From: Amycolatopsis decaplanina DSM 44594 | GTDB taxonomy: Bacteria > Actinomycetota > Actinomycetes > Mycobacteriales > Pseudonocardiaceae | NCBI RefSeq assembly: GCF_000342005.1 | Contig: NZ_AOHO01000063.1 | Location: forward strand, 124,001-188,000 | Direction: 5' to 3' | Length of the DNA stretch: 64,000 bases | Shown: piece by piece, positions 8,235-16,178 of the stretch | Layout of the letters: each line of letters starts with the position of its first letter | Numbering within the stretch: the stretch's first letter is position 1 | Made by a program: the position numbers and the translations under genes | The notes under the pieces: generated by a model | What the model was told of the DNA's origin: nothing | Databases searched by the model: none | Seen by the model: only the letters and a program-made list of their open reading frames with translations

Positions 8235-11057
8235 TCACGGACTTTCGGCATTCGGGAACAACGGATCCGAAGTCCCCGGCCCCGGCCTCGTCCAGCTCGG
8301 CTTTGTCGGCTTGGTGGGTTTCGTCGGCGTCGTCTCGGTCGGCTCGGTGGGAGTCGTCGGCGTCGGGGTGGTCGTCGGGGTCTCGGGCGGCGTCGACGTC
8401 TCGGGCGGCGGCTTCTGGACCGTCGTCGTCGGCACGTACCGCGCGTCCTTGCCGATCGGCTTGACGCTCTCGAACTTCTCCGTCGGCTTGCCGGTCAGGT
8501 ACCGGGACATGAAGTCTTCCCAGATCGGACCGGCGATGGTCCGGCCGTAGACAGGCTTGTTGTTCTTGTCGTGCAGTGGCTTGTTGCCGTCACCACCGAT
8601 CCACACCGCGGTCGAGATGCTCGGCGTATAGCCCACCATCCACGTCTGCGCGTTGCGGTCGTTGTAGCTCGCAGGGTCGTTCTTTTGCGGGTCGTACTGG
8701 TGCGTCCCGGTCTTGCCCGCGCAATCGTGACCCTTCGGGCACTTGAGCTTCGAGTACGGGATGACCTCTTCGAGCGCGTCGGTGACGTTGCCCGCGATCT
8801 GCTTGCTCTTGCCGGCGTCGTCGCTGAAGGCGGGGGCGCCCTTGGGAGCCGTCTCGTCGAACTCGACCTCGTCCTGGGAGTTGGTCAGCTTGGCGACGAA
8901 GTGCTGCTTCTGCCGGACGCCTTCACCGGCGAAGGTGGCGAACCCGGCCGCCATGTCCTCCGCGGTGGTGACCGTGCCACCACCGCCGAGCGCGATGTTG
9001 ATGTCGGGGCTCAGCTTCGCCTTGCCACCGTCGGCCTCCACCATCACGCCGGCTTCCTTCGCGGCCTTCGCCACCGGGTCGACCTTCGTCTCGTTGCGGA
9101 CCATGTCGTAGAACACGGTGTTCGCGGAGATCTTCATCGCTTCGGCGACCGTGCACTGGGGGCCGCAACTGGAACTCTCGCCCGCGTTCCGGACCGTGCG
9201 GCCGTCGAACTTCCGGTTGTTGGAACCGTCGAAGGTCTCGCCGAGGCCCTTGCCCATCTTGAGGAACGCGGTCAGATCGAAGGCCTTGAACGCCGAACCG
9301 GGGTTGTGCGGCACGTTCGCCCAGTCGATGGCCTGGACGTTTTGGCCCTGTGCGTTCTTCGTCCAGTCAGGGCCGCCCCAGTAGGCGACCACGCCGCCCG
9401 TCTTGGGATCGACCGCGACCAGCGCGTTCAGGATGTTTTCGTCCGTCTGGCCCTTCATCCCCTCGGCGACGGACTCCTCGGCCATCTTCTGCGCCTTGGG
9501 GTCGATCGTCGTGGTGATCTTGAAGCCGCCCTGGTGCAGGCGGGCCTGGTCGTAGCCGCGGGCTTCGAGCTCGTCGATCACCCGGTCGCGGATGTGCAGG
9601 CTCAGCGTCCCGGCGTCGTCGGCCTTCGCCTGCGCCTTCGGGATGGGCTTCGGGAACTCGGCGGTGGCGCGCTGACCGGGGTCGAGCCACTTGTTCGCCA
9701 CCATCTGGTCCATCACGAAGTTCCAGCGCCGCTGCGCGTACGGCTCGTTCTCCGACCGGCTCGGGCCCTGGATCAGGCCGGCGAGCAGCGCCGCCTCGGA
9801 AGCGCTGAGCTCCTTGGCGGGCTTCTTGAAGTAGGCCTGCGCGGCCGCTTCGATGCCGTTCGCGCCGCGGCCGAAGTAGATGGTGTTGAGGTAGGCGGTG
9901 ATGATCTCCTCTTTGGACATCTGGTTGTTCATCTTGAAGGATTTGGCCAGCTCGGTCCATTTACGCGTGAGCGTCGGAGCCTCGTTCGCCGTGGCCTTCT
10001 TGATGTACTGCTGGGAGATCGTCGAACCGCCGCCCTGGCCGCCGGTGACGTTGTTGTAGACCGCGCGCAGAATGCCGCCGACGTCGAACCCGGAGTTGGT
10101 CTCGAACGACGAGTCTTCGGCCGCGTACACGGCCTTCTTGACCGCATCGGGGACCTCGCCGGGCTTCAGCAGATACCGGCTGCCGCCGCTGGCGGGCGCG
10201 ATCTTGCCCATCGGGCTGCCGTCGGAATACATCAGCGTGATCGGCTGGCTCTGCAGACTCGCGACGCTTTCCTGCGACGGGACGTCCACCAGGAAGTAGG
10301 TGATCACGAACGCGATCGCGGGCACCACGACGAACAGGCCGAACATCGCGTAGAGGACCCGGCGGACGATCCGCCAGCGGCGCTTCTTGCGCTGCTTCGG
10401 CGTGAGGGCCTTCTTCTTGCCGCCCTCTTCGTCTTCGGCGGGTTCGTCGTCGTACGGGTCTTCGCCCTCGGCGCCGAGCGCGGTGCTTTCGTGACGATCG
10501 TCATAGCGGTCGTCGTACGGGTCGTAGCCGTACGGGTCTTCGGTGCCGTTGTGCGCGTGATGCGTGATGAGGTCCGGCTCACGCTCGAACGGCTCCGGCT
10601 CGACCGGGCGGACCATCGCGGTCGCCTGGTCGGCAGGAGCGGGCGGACGGCGGCTGCCGGGCGGAGGCGGCGGACGGTGCCCGACGGCACCCTGCCGGGA
10701 ACGCTGGTCACCGGCGGGGCCTCGTGCGGGCGGCGGTGGCCCCTGCCTGCGCGGGGGCATGCCGTTGGGGCGGCGCGGGGCCGCGGGACGGCGCGGTTCG
10801 TCGTCGGACGGCCACTCCGGCCCGCCCCCGTCGCCGCCGGGCCACTGTGGGTCGGCGGAACGCGGGGCCGCGGACCGTGGGGCCGAAGACCGTGACGGGC
10901 CCGAGCGGGGAGTGCCGTTCGGAGGTGTCCGGCGCTGGGGACGGCGCGGGGGTTCTTCGCCCGGCCAGCCTGGTTCGTCCTCTTCGCCCGGCCACTGGGC
11001 ACGGCGAGGTGCATCAGGCTCCTGACCTGGCCAGGAGCGATTGCGGTCGTCGTTCAC
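8235..11057 (-). CDS. Bifunctional class A penicillin-binding protein (copy 2)
   Basis: 940 aa, the same architecture as the downstream gene: a very long Pro/Arg-rich low-complexity cytoplasmic region (about 1-225), one membrane helix (about 232-257), GT51 (AAEDSSF about 315, GGSTISQQYIK), transpeptidase with SAFK as SxxK (about 589), SAN and KTGT (about 780), then a Thr/Pro-rich tail (TPTTPTEPTETTPTKP) likely to cross the wall. GTG start at 11057 with GGGAGG 7 nt upstream. Clearly a tandem duplicate of the 5563-8073 gene; the catalytic domains are close while the tails differ. Likely involved in cell-wall growth. Confidence 0.93.
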   Translation of the reverse strand: MNDDRNRSWPGQEPDAPRRAQWPGEEDEPGWPGEEPPRRPQRRTPPNGTPRSGPSRSSAPRSAAPRSADPQWPGGDGGGPEWPSDDEPRRPAAPRRPNGMPPRRQGPPPPARGPAGDQRSRQGAVGHRPPPPPGSRRPPAPADQATAMVRPVEPEPFEREPDLITHHAHNGTEDPYGYDPYDDRYDDRHESTALGAEGEDPYDDEPAEDEEGGKKKALTPKQRKKRRWRIVRRVLYAMFGLFVVVPAIAFVITYFLVDVPSQESVASLQSQPITLMYSDGSPMGKIAPASGGSRYLLKPGEVPDAVKKAVYAAEDSSFETNSGFDVGGILRAVYNNVTGGQGGGSTISQQYIKKATANEAPTLTRKWTELAKSFKMNNQMSKEEIITAYLNTIYFGRGANGIEAAAQAYFKKPAKELSASEAALLAGLIQGPSRSENEPYAQRRWNFVMDQMVANKWLDPGQRATAEFPKPIPKAQAKADDAGTLSLHIRDRVIDELEARGYDQARLHQGGFKITTTIDPKAQKMAEESVAEGMKGQTDENILNALVAVDPKTGGVVAYWGGPDWTKNAQGQNVQAIDWANVPHNPGSAFKAFDLTAFLKMGKGLGETFDGSNNRKFDGRTVRNAGESSSCGPQCTVAEAMKISANTVFYDMVRNETKVDPVAKAAKEAGVMVEADGGKAKLSPDINIALGGGGTVTTAEDMAAGFATFAGEGVRQKQHFVAKLTNSQDEVEFDETAPKGAPAFSDDAGKSKQIAGNVTDALEEVIPYSKLKCPKGHDCAGKTGTHQYDPQKNDPASYNDRNAQTWMVGYTPSISTAVWIGGDGNKPLHDKNNKPVYGRTIAGPIWEDFMSRYLTGKPTEKFESVKPIGKDARYVPTTTVQKPPPETSTPPETPTTTPTPTTPTEPTETTPTKPTKPTKPSWTRPGPGTSDPLFPNAESP

Positions 11058-11124
11058 GAATGGGCCTCCCAGACCGGCGCTTCGGGGGACGCCGCTCTGT
11101 GCTCAACTGCGTTTTCGATACCTG

Positions 11125-11538
11125 TCACTGACCCGCTGTCCTCCGCGACCGGGTCCGTGGCCGGGTGCTTCCCGGATCTCCTGTTCCGAGGACGTAGGAC
11201 CGCACCAGGTGGTTCCAGTGACAGCTCCCGCAGACCTCGACCTCGTAGACGGTGAACTCCGCGAAGAGCCCGTCCATCCGCACCAGTTCTTCCGGCGTCT
11301 TGGCCGAACCGGCGGCGTGCTTGAGCTCGTCGCCGTACACCCAGGACACCAGGGTCAGTTCCTCCCGATGACAGACCGGGCAGTCCTGATCACCTGGCCG
11401 TCCGTGGAATTTCGCGGCCCGCAGGAGGTACGGACCCGCGTCGCAGACGTCGTATGTGCCGACCCGTCCGGAGTGGACGCCCTTGAGCAGCGCGCGCCGC
11501 TGTAAGGCGTAGTCCACGACCTGCCGCTGGTTTCGCAC
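11125..11538 (-). CDS. DUF5318-family zinc-ribbon protein
   Basis: 137 aa from GTG at 11538 (VRNQRQVVDYALQRR). The sequence resembles the actinobacterial DUF5318 family, with the run GRVGTYDVCDAGPYLLRAA and two Cys pairs, CPVC and CGSC, likely to bind zinc. Function unknown; a nucleic-acid-binding role is only a guess. A longer frame upstream (to 11613) is Arg/Ser-rich and looks non-native. It lies just upstream of the PBP pair on the same strand, a common neighbourhood for this family, and is divergent from the PadR gene. Confidence 0.8.
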   Translation of the reverse strand: MRNQRQVVDYALQRRALLKGVHSGRVGTYDVCDAGPYLLRAAKFHGRPGDQDCPVCHREELTLVSWVYGDELKHAAGSAKTPEELVRMDGLFAEFTVYEVEVCGSCHWNHLVRSYVLGTGDPGSTRPRTRSRRTAGQ

Positions 11539-11690
11539 GCCAACAGAGTACGGGCTCTTGCTGTGTGGTCCACGCCCCGTTCTCGGCGGGACGGACCGTG
11601 CGCGGTCGGACACGCCGAAGATTCGATAACTCTCCGGTGAATTTCGTCCGGATCCGGAGTACTCGATCGGGGTTAGCTACACCACTTCGA

Positions 11691-11706
11691 TGTATCGGCG
11701 CGATAT
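11691..11706. promoter_or_regulatory. Candidate PadR operator
   Basis: TATCG-GCG-CGATA (11693-11705) is a perfect interrupted palindrome in an AT-richer patch 80 bp upstream of the PadR start. PadR proteins usually bind such dyads in their own promoters. Inference. Confidence 0.45.
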
Positions 11707-11785
11707 AGTGGGCCGGTAGGTTGACCGAGCCGGTCAAGGTGGCCAACGCGACCGGTCGCGGTTTGTTCCCGGAAGGGGGTGAGGT

Positions 11786-12331
11786 GTGCTCGAGCTCGCG
11801 ATCTTGGGGCTGCTGCACGAGACCCCCATGCACGGTTACGTGCTGCGCAAACGTTTGCACGAGACGCTCGGGATGTTCCGGACGTTCTCGTACGGCTCGC
11901 TGTACCCGACCCTGCGTCGGTTGCTTCGCGCCGGTTACCTCGTCGAGGAGCTCGAAGAGGTGGAAGACCGGGCGTGGGCACGCCGGGGCAAACGGGTGTA
12001 CAAGCTCACCGCCGAGGGCAAGGAACGGTTCGCCGAACTGCTCGGTGACGCCGGGCCGCAGACGTGGGACGACGAAGGCTTCGGCGTCCACCTGGCGTTC
12101 TTTTCGAGGACACCGGCCGACGTCAGGATGCGAATCCTGGAAGGCCGTCGTCGTCGGGTCGAGGAACGCCGAGAAGGACTTCGGACGGCAATGGCGCGGG
12201 CCGAGGAGAAGATCGACCGCTACACCCGTGAGCTGCACCGGCTCGGGCTGGAGTCCAGTGAGCGGGAGGTGCGCTGGCTCAACGAGCTGATCGCGCACGA
12301 ACAGGCCGAGCAGCGCGGACCGGAGACCTGA
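11786..12331 (+). CDS. PadR-family transcriptional regulator
   Basis: 181 aa. N-terminal PadR winged helix (LELAILGLLHETPMHGYVL, then FSYGSLYPTLRRLLRAGYL and YKLTAEGKERF) and a C-terminal coiled region rich in Arg/Glu for dimerisation. GTG start with a GGAAGGGGGTGAG Shine-Dalgarno. It lies 64 bp upstream of ino1 on the same strand; a PadR gene beside ino1 is a conserved actinobacterial arrangement (also in Mycobacterium), so it probably regulates inositol synthesis, though the ligand is unknown. Confidence 0.88.
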   Translation: MLELAILGLLHETPMHGYVLRKRLHETLGMFRTFSYGSLYPTLRRLLRAGYLVEELEEVEDRAWARRGKRVYKLTAEGKERFAELLGDAGPQTWDDEGFGVHLAFFSRTPADVRMRILEGRRRRVEERREGLRTAMARAEEKIDRYTRELHRLGLESSEREVRWLNELIAHEQAEQRGPET

Positions 12332-12395
12332 GGCGCTCTCCGTGTCCCCGCTGGGCATTACCTACAACTGTTGGACGAATGAAGGAGAAACCGGC

Positions 12396-13484
12396 ATGGG
12401 CGAGAACCGCCGCGTTCGGGTGGCCATCGTGGGCGTCGGCAACTGTGCGGCCTCGCTGGTCCAGGGCGTTCAGTACTACCGCGACGCAGATCCCAGCACC
12501 CGCGTGCCCGGTTTGATGCACGTCGTGTTCGGCGATTACCACGTCCGCGACATCGAGTTCGTCGCCGCGTTCGACGTGGACGCCAAGAAGGTCAGCCGTG
12601 ACCTGTCCGAGGCGATCTTCGCCAGCGAGAACAACACCATCAAGATCGCCGACGTGCCGCCGCTGGGCGTCACCGTGCAGCGCGGCCACACCTACGACGG
12701 TCTCGGCCGCTTCTACCGCGAGACCATCGAGGAGTCCGACGAGACCCCGGTCGACGTCGTCGCCGCCCTGCGCGAGGCCGAGGTCGACGTGCTCGTCTCC
12801 TACCTGCCGGTGGGCTCCGAAGAGGCCGACAAGTTCTACGCGCAGGCGTGCATCGACGCCGGTGTGGCGTTCGTCAACGCGCTGCCGGTGTTCATCGCCT
12901 CCGACCCCGAGTGGGCGGAGAAGTTCCGCGCGGCCGGCGTCCCGATCGTCGGTGACGACATCAAGTCCCAGGTCGGCGCCACCATCACGCACCGCGTGCT
13001 GGCGAAGCTGTTCGAAGACCGCGGTGTCCAGCTGGACCGGACGATGCAGCTCAACGTGGGCGGGAACATGGACTTCCTGAACATGAAGGAGCTGGAGCGG
13101 CTCGAGTCGAAGAAGATCTCGAAGACCCAGTCGGTCACCTCGCAGGTCGACCGTGAACTCGGCAAGGGCAACGTCCACATCGGGCCGTCCGACTACGTGC
13201 AGTGGCTCGACGACCGCAAGTGGGCCTACGTCCGGCTCGAAGGCCGCGCCTTCGGCGACGTGCCGCTGAACCTGGAGTACAAGCTCGAGGTGTGGGACTC
13301 GCCGAACTCGGCGGGCATCATCATCGACGCCGTGCGCGCCGCGAAGATCGCGAAGGACCGCGGCATCGGCGGCCCGATCCTCTCGGCTTCCTCGTACTTC
13401 ATGAAGTCGCCGCCGGAGCAGTACGACGACGCCACCGCGCGCGACGAGGTGGAGAAGTTCATCTCTGGTTCTGTCGAGCGCTGA
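12396..13484 (+). CDS. ino1: Inositol-3-phosphate synthase
   Basis: Converts glucose 6-phosphate to myo-inositol 3-phosphate (NAD-dependent), the first step towards phosphatidylinositol and mycothiol. 362 aa, the actinobacterial short form. NAD-binding motif VAIVGVGNCAASLVQG near the N-terminus; the substrate/active-site runs NVGGNMDFLNM and DSPNSAGIIIDAVRAAKIA are present. ATG at 12396 has GAAGGAG 9 nt upstream; an in-frame GTG 54 nt earlier has no site. The end (VER, TGA) is followed by a copy of its own last 17 bp, see findings. Confidence 0.95.
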   Translation: MGENRRVRVAIVGVGNCAASLVQGVQYYRDADPSTRVPGLMHVVFGDYHVRDIEFVAAFDVDAKKVSRDLSEAIFASENNTIKIADVPPLGVTVQRGHTYDGLGRFYRETIEESDETPVDVVAALREAEVDVLVSYLPVGSEEADKFYAQACIDAGVAFVNALPVFIASDPEWAEKFRAAGVPIVGDDIKSQVGATITHRVLAKLFEDRGVQLDRTMQLNVGGNMDFLNMKELERLESKKISKTQSVTSQVDRELGKGNVHIGPSDYVQWLDDRKWAYVRLEGRAFGDVPLNLEYKLEVWDSPNSAGIIIDAVRAAKIAKDRGIGGPILSASSYFMKSPPEQYDDATARDEVEKFISGSVER

Positions 13485-13490
13485 CGGTGT

Positions 13491-13660
13491 TATCTGTCGA
13501 GCGCTGACGCAAACCCGCCGAAGGGGCGCCGTTCCGCACGTCACTCACGTCGTGCGGGGAGGCGCCCCTTCATCGTGTTTCCGTGGCCTTCGGCCGAAAG
13601 AGGGGCGCTCGACGGTGAAGTCTCCGTCGGGCGCGAGCGCCCTTTGGGAGACCTTTGGGT
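13491..13660. repeat. Dispersed double-hairpin element, copy A (after ino1)
   Basis: About 170 bp almost collinear with 50620-50794 after pckG. It contains two large hairpins: stem 1 is an 11-bp perfect GAAGGGGCGCC/GGCGCCCCTTC (13520-13530 with 13561-13571) with an inner CGCACG/CGTGCG stem; stem 2 joins 13603-13609 to 13636-13642 with an inner CGACGG/CCGTCG stem. It lies between convergent ino1 and the HAD gene and could terminate both, but the sequence conservation between stems suggests more than a terminator. Confidence 0.85.
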
Positions 13661-13689
13661 CGCGTCAGGTCGCGGCCGGGTCAGCCCCT

Positions 13690-14361
13690 TCAGTCCTCCT
13701 GGAGCGCGGACGGCAGGTCCGTGATCGACCCGACCACCGTCGTCTGCTCCAGCACCGCCGGATCCGGCGGGAAGTGCGGATTCGGCACCGCGTACACCGT
13801 CATCCCCGCTGCCAGTGCCGCGCGCAGCCCGTTCGTCGTGTCTTCCACGGCCGCGCAGTTCTTCGGCTCCGCGCCCAGCAACTCCGCCGCCCTCAGATAC
13901 ACATCGGGCGCCGGTTTCCCCGCGCCGACCTGCTCCGACGAAACCGCCGTCGGCACCGGCAGCCGCGTGATGTCGAGGAACGCCTTGATCAGCAGCGGCG
14001 GCGACGAACTCGCGATCGCCACCGGCCAGTGCTTCGCGACCTCGCGCACGACGCCCGGCCCGCCGGGGATGATCGGCGGTTTCTCCGCGTACCGCCGCGC
14101 CATCCGGTCGATCACCACCTGCGCGACGTCCGAGGGCCGGAGCTGGACGCCGAGGTCGTGCGCCAGGTAGGCGGCCCATTCCGGGGTGCTCATCCCCTGC
14201 ATCGCCCTCGTCGATTCCTCGCGCCAGGTGCCGTGGAACTCGTGGACGACCGCTCGGCGGACCTCGTCCCACATCTTTTCCGAATCCACCAGGACACCGT
14301 CGAGATCGAAGATCACCGCTTCCACACCCTCAACCCTAGGCCGTGGAAACCTGTGCGGCAT
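13690..14361 (-). CDS. HAD-superfamily hydrolase, beta-phosphoglucomutase-like
   Basis: 223 aa cytosolic phosphatase/phosphomutase. Motif I FDLDGVLVDSE (nucleophile and acid Asp), motif II IASSSP, motif III Lys in GKPAPDVYL, motif IV VEDTTNG. The helical cap between motifs I and II places it in the subclass I group with sugar-phosphate phosphatases and beta-phosphoglucomutase. Substrate unknown. ATG at 14361; a GTG ten codons later is possible. Its start is 3 bp from the MarR operator palindrome, so it may share control with the divergent efflux operon. Confidence 0.82.
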   Translation of the reverse strand: MPHRFPRPRVEGVEAVIFDLDGVLVDSEKMWDEVRRAVVHEFHGTWREESTRAMQGMSTPEWAAYLAHDLGVQLRPSDVAQVVIDRMARRYAEKPPIIPGGPGVVREVAKHWPVAIASSSPPLLIKAFLDITRLPVPTAVSSEQVGAGKPAPDVYLRAAELLGAEPKNCAAVEDTTNGLRAALAAGMTVYAVPNPHFPPDPAVLEQTTVVGSITDLPSALQED

Positions 14362-14364
14362 ATT

Positions 14365-14404
14365 ACTTAGCCATGCTCAGTAATATTAGTTAGCATGGCT
14401 AAGT
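14365..14404. promoter_or_regulatory. MarR operator: 40-bp palindrome
   Basis: Perfect 13-bp arms ACTTAGCCATGCT (14365-14377) and AGCATGGCTAAGT (14392-14404) with a palindromic TAATATTA at the exact centre (14381-14388). It overlaps the GTG start of the MarR gene and abuts the HAD start, so binding would block both divergent promoters. AT-rich in a GC-rich genome. Confidence 0.8.
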
Positions 14405-14873
14405 GACCACGAAAGTCGCCGACCTCGCCCACCGGCTCCGCCCGCTGGTGTTCCGGCTGTACTACCTCGTCCGCCGGGAGACCCCGCAGGTGCGGCTCAC
14501 CCTCACGCAGGGTTCGGTGCTGTCGGAGCTGCTGAACGGCGGTCCGCGCCGGATGAGCACGCTCGCCGACCTGGAACGGGTCCGGATGCCGACGATGACC
14601 GACGTCGTCCGCCGTCTCGAACGGCTGGGGCTGGTCAGCCGCCGTCCCGATCCCGCCGACGGACGGGCCGTGCTCGTCGAGGTCACCGAGGTGGGGCAGC
14701 GCTTCCATCGCCAGTTGATCGTCGCGAGGGAGGAGTTCCTCCGCGAACGGCTCCTCGAACTCGACGAGACCGACCGCGTCGCGATCGAAGCCGCGCTCCC
14801 CGCCCTCACCAAGTTGCTGCGGCAGGAAATTCAGGAAGCCAAGAAGGAGGAACTGATCCGCGATGAGCGCTGA
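14403..14873 (+). CDS. MarR-family transcriptional regulator
   Basis: 156 aa winged-helix repressor: LTLTQGSVLSELL, MSTLADLERVRMPTMTDVVRRLERLGLVSR (recognition helix) and the beta-wing DPADGRAVLVEVT. GTG start overlapping the palindromic operator; no Shine-Dalgarno fits upstream, so the mRNA is probably leaderless. Overlaps the MFS gene by 11 bp, so the two form an operon in which it presumably represses the efflux pump until a drug-like ligand binds. Confidence 0.88.
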   Translation: MTTKVADLAHRLRPLVFRLYYLVRRETPQVRLTLTQGSVLSELLNGGPRRMSTLADLERVRMPTMTDVVRRLERLGLVSRRPDPADGRAVLVEVTEVGQRFHRQLIVAREEFLRERLLELDETDRVAIEAALPALTKLLRQEIQEAKKEELIRDER

Positions 14874-16080
14874 GCACCACTCGAGCCTGTTGGACGCCGT
14901 CAAGGGGCAGCCCAAACAGGTATGGATCACCGCGTTCGCCGCGGTCATCGCGTTCATGGGCATCGGGCTCGTCGACCCGATCCTGCTGTCGATCGCGGAA
15001 GGCCTGAAGGCGACGCCGTCCGAAGTGACGCTGCTGTTCTCCAGCTACCTCGGGGTCCAGGCGGTCGCCATGCTGGTGACCGGCGCGATGACCGCCCGGT
15101 TCGGGGCCAAGCGGACCGTGGTCGTCGGGCTGACGCTGGTCGTCGTCGCCACCGCGCTGTGCGCCGCCTCCGGGTCGATCGAGCAGCTGATCGGGTTGCG
15201 CGCGGTCTGGGGCCTCGGCAACGCCTTCTTCATCGCGACCGCGCTTTCGGTCATCGTCGGCGCCGCGACCGGCGGCCAGGCGGGCGCGATCCTGCTGTAC
15301 GAAGCCGCGCTCGGCGTCGGTCTCGCGGTGGGCCCGTTGCTGGGCGCCCTGCTCGGCAGCATCTCCTGGCGCGGCCCGTTCCTCGGCACTTCGCTGCTGA
15401 TGCTGTGCGGTCTCGTGCTGTGCTCGATCTTCCTGGCCGGCGACGCGAAGGAGAAGCGGCCGAAGATCCGCCTGCTCGACCCGTTCCGCGCGCTGAAGCA
15501 CGGCGGGCTGCTGCGTACCTCGATCGGTTCCGCGCTCTACACGGCCGCGTTCTTCGTGGTGCTGGCATGGTCGCCGTTCGTGCTGGAGTGGAGCGCAGTC
15601 GCCGTCGGCCTGATCTTCTGCGGCTGGGGCCTTTCGGTCGCCGTCGCGGGAGTGGTGCTGGCGCCGAAGCTCGCCGCGAAGCTCGGTGAGCGGCACGCGA
15701 CCGTGGTCGCCGTCTTCGGGTACGCCGTGCTGCTGCTGATCATGGCGATCCCGAGCAAGCCGGTGCTGGTCGTCGGCATCATCCTGTCCGGTCTGGTGTC
15801 GGGTCTGCTCAACACGCTCTTCACCGGGACGGCCATGTCGATCAGCGGCGCCCCGCGTCCGGTCGCTAGCGCCGGGTACAACTTCTGCCGCTGGCTCGGC
15901 GGCGCGGTCGCCGCGACCGTCGTCGGCCACCTCGCCGAGTGGTTCGGTGCCAAGCAGGCGCCGTTCGTGATCGCCGCGATCCTGTGCGTGCTCGCCGGGG
16001 CCCTGCTGACGATCCGCGAGAAGACCGCGGACCCGCACACGATCCCGGCCGAAGCGGTCCTCGTCGGCGAAGAGATGTGA
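14863..16080 (+). CDS. MFS transporter, drug-efflux type
   Basis: 405 aa with about 12 membrane helices. The motif-A-like loop between TM2 and TM3 is MTARFGAKRTVVV, and TM5 carries GVGLAVGPLLGALLG, resembling the antiporter motif C of drug:H+ exporters. ATG lies inside the MarR gene with AGAAGGAGG upstream. Followed by a strong hairpin at 16099. Likely exports a toxic compound sensed by the MarR protein; substrate unknown. Confidence 0.88.
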   Translation: MSAEHHSSLLDAVKGQPKQVWITAFAAVIAFMGIGLVDPILLSIAEGLKATPSEVTLLFSSYLGVQAVAMLVTGAMTARFGAKRTVVVGLTLVVVATALCAASGSIEQLIGLRAVWGLGNAFFIATALSVIVGAATGGQAGAILLYEAALGVGLAVGPLLGALLGSISWRGPFLGTSLLMLCGLVLCSIFLAGDAKEKRPKIRLLDPFRALKHGGLLRTSIGSALYTAAFFVVLAWSPFVLEWSAVAVGLIFCGWGLSVAVAGVVLAPKLAAKLGERHATVVAVFGYAVLLLIMAIPSKPVLVVGIILSGLVSGLLNTLFTGTAMSISGAPRPVASAGYNFCRWLGGAVAATVVGHLAEWFGAKQAPFVIAAILCVLAGALLTIREKTADPHTIPAEAVLVGEEM

Positions 16081-16098
16081 ATCGGAACAAAAAGTGAA

Positions 16099-16137
16099 CA
16101 CCGGACCAACGAGGGGTTTCCTCCCGTTGGTCCGGTG
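16099..16137 (+). terminator. Terminator of marR-MFS operon
   Basis: Perfect 13-bp stem CACCGGACCAACG / CGTTGGTCCGGTG with a 13-nt loop, 18 bp after the MFS stop. Confidence 0.75.
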
Positions 16138-16178
16138 CCTTAGCGTCGATCTTCCGAACTGCAGATGCGGAGGTCCGC

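Noticed and set aside
5401..10895. Very long plus-strand open frames (912 and 1011 codons) opposite the two PBP genes
   Set aside because: They are Arg/Leu/Val/Asp-rich shadows caused by high third-position GC on the minus strand; no ribosome site, domain or codon signature, while the minus strand encodes complete PBPs.
16075..16100. PHO-box-like direct repeats (GTTCACTTTTT and GTTCCGATTCA on the minus strand) upstream of the first PhoX gene
   Set aside because: Only loosely match the 11-nt PhoP repeats, overlap the MFS stop codon and sit in the wrong strand and too close to the terminator; a GTTCATCTTCT half-site before the second PhoX gene is also too weak.
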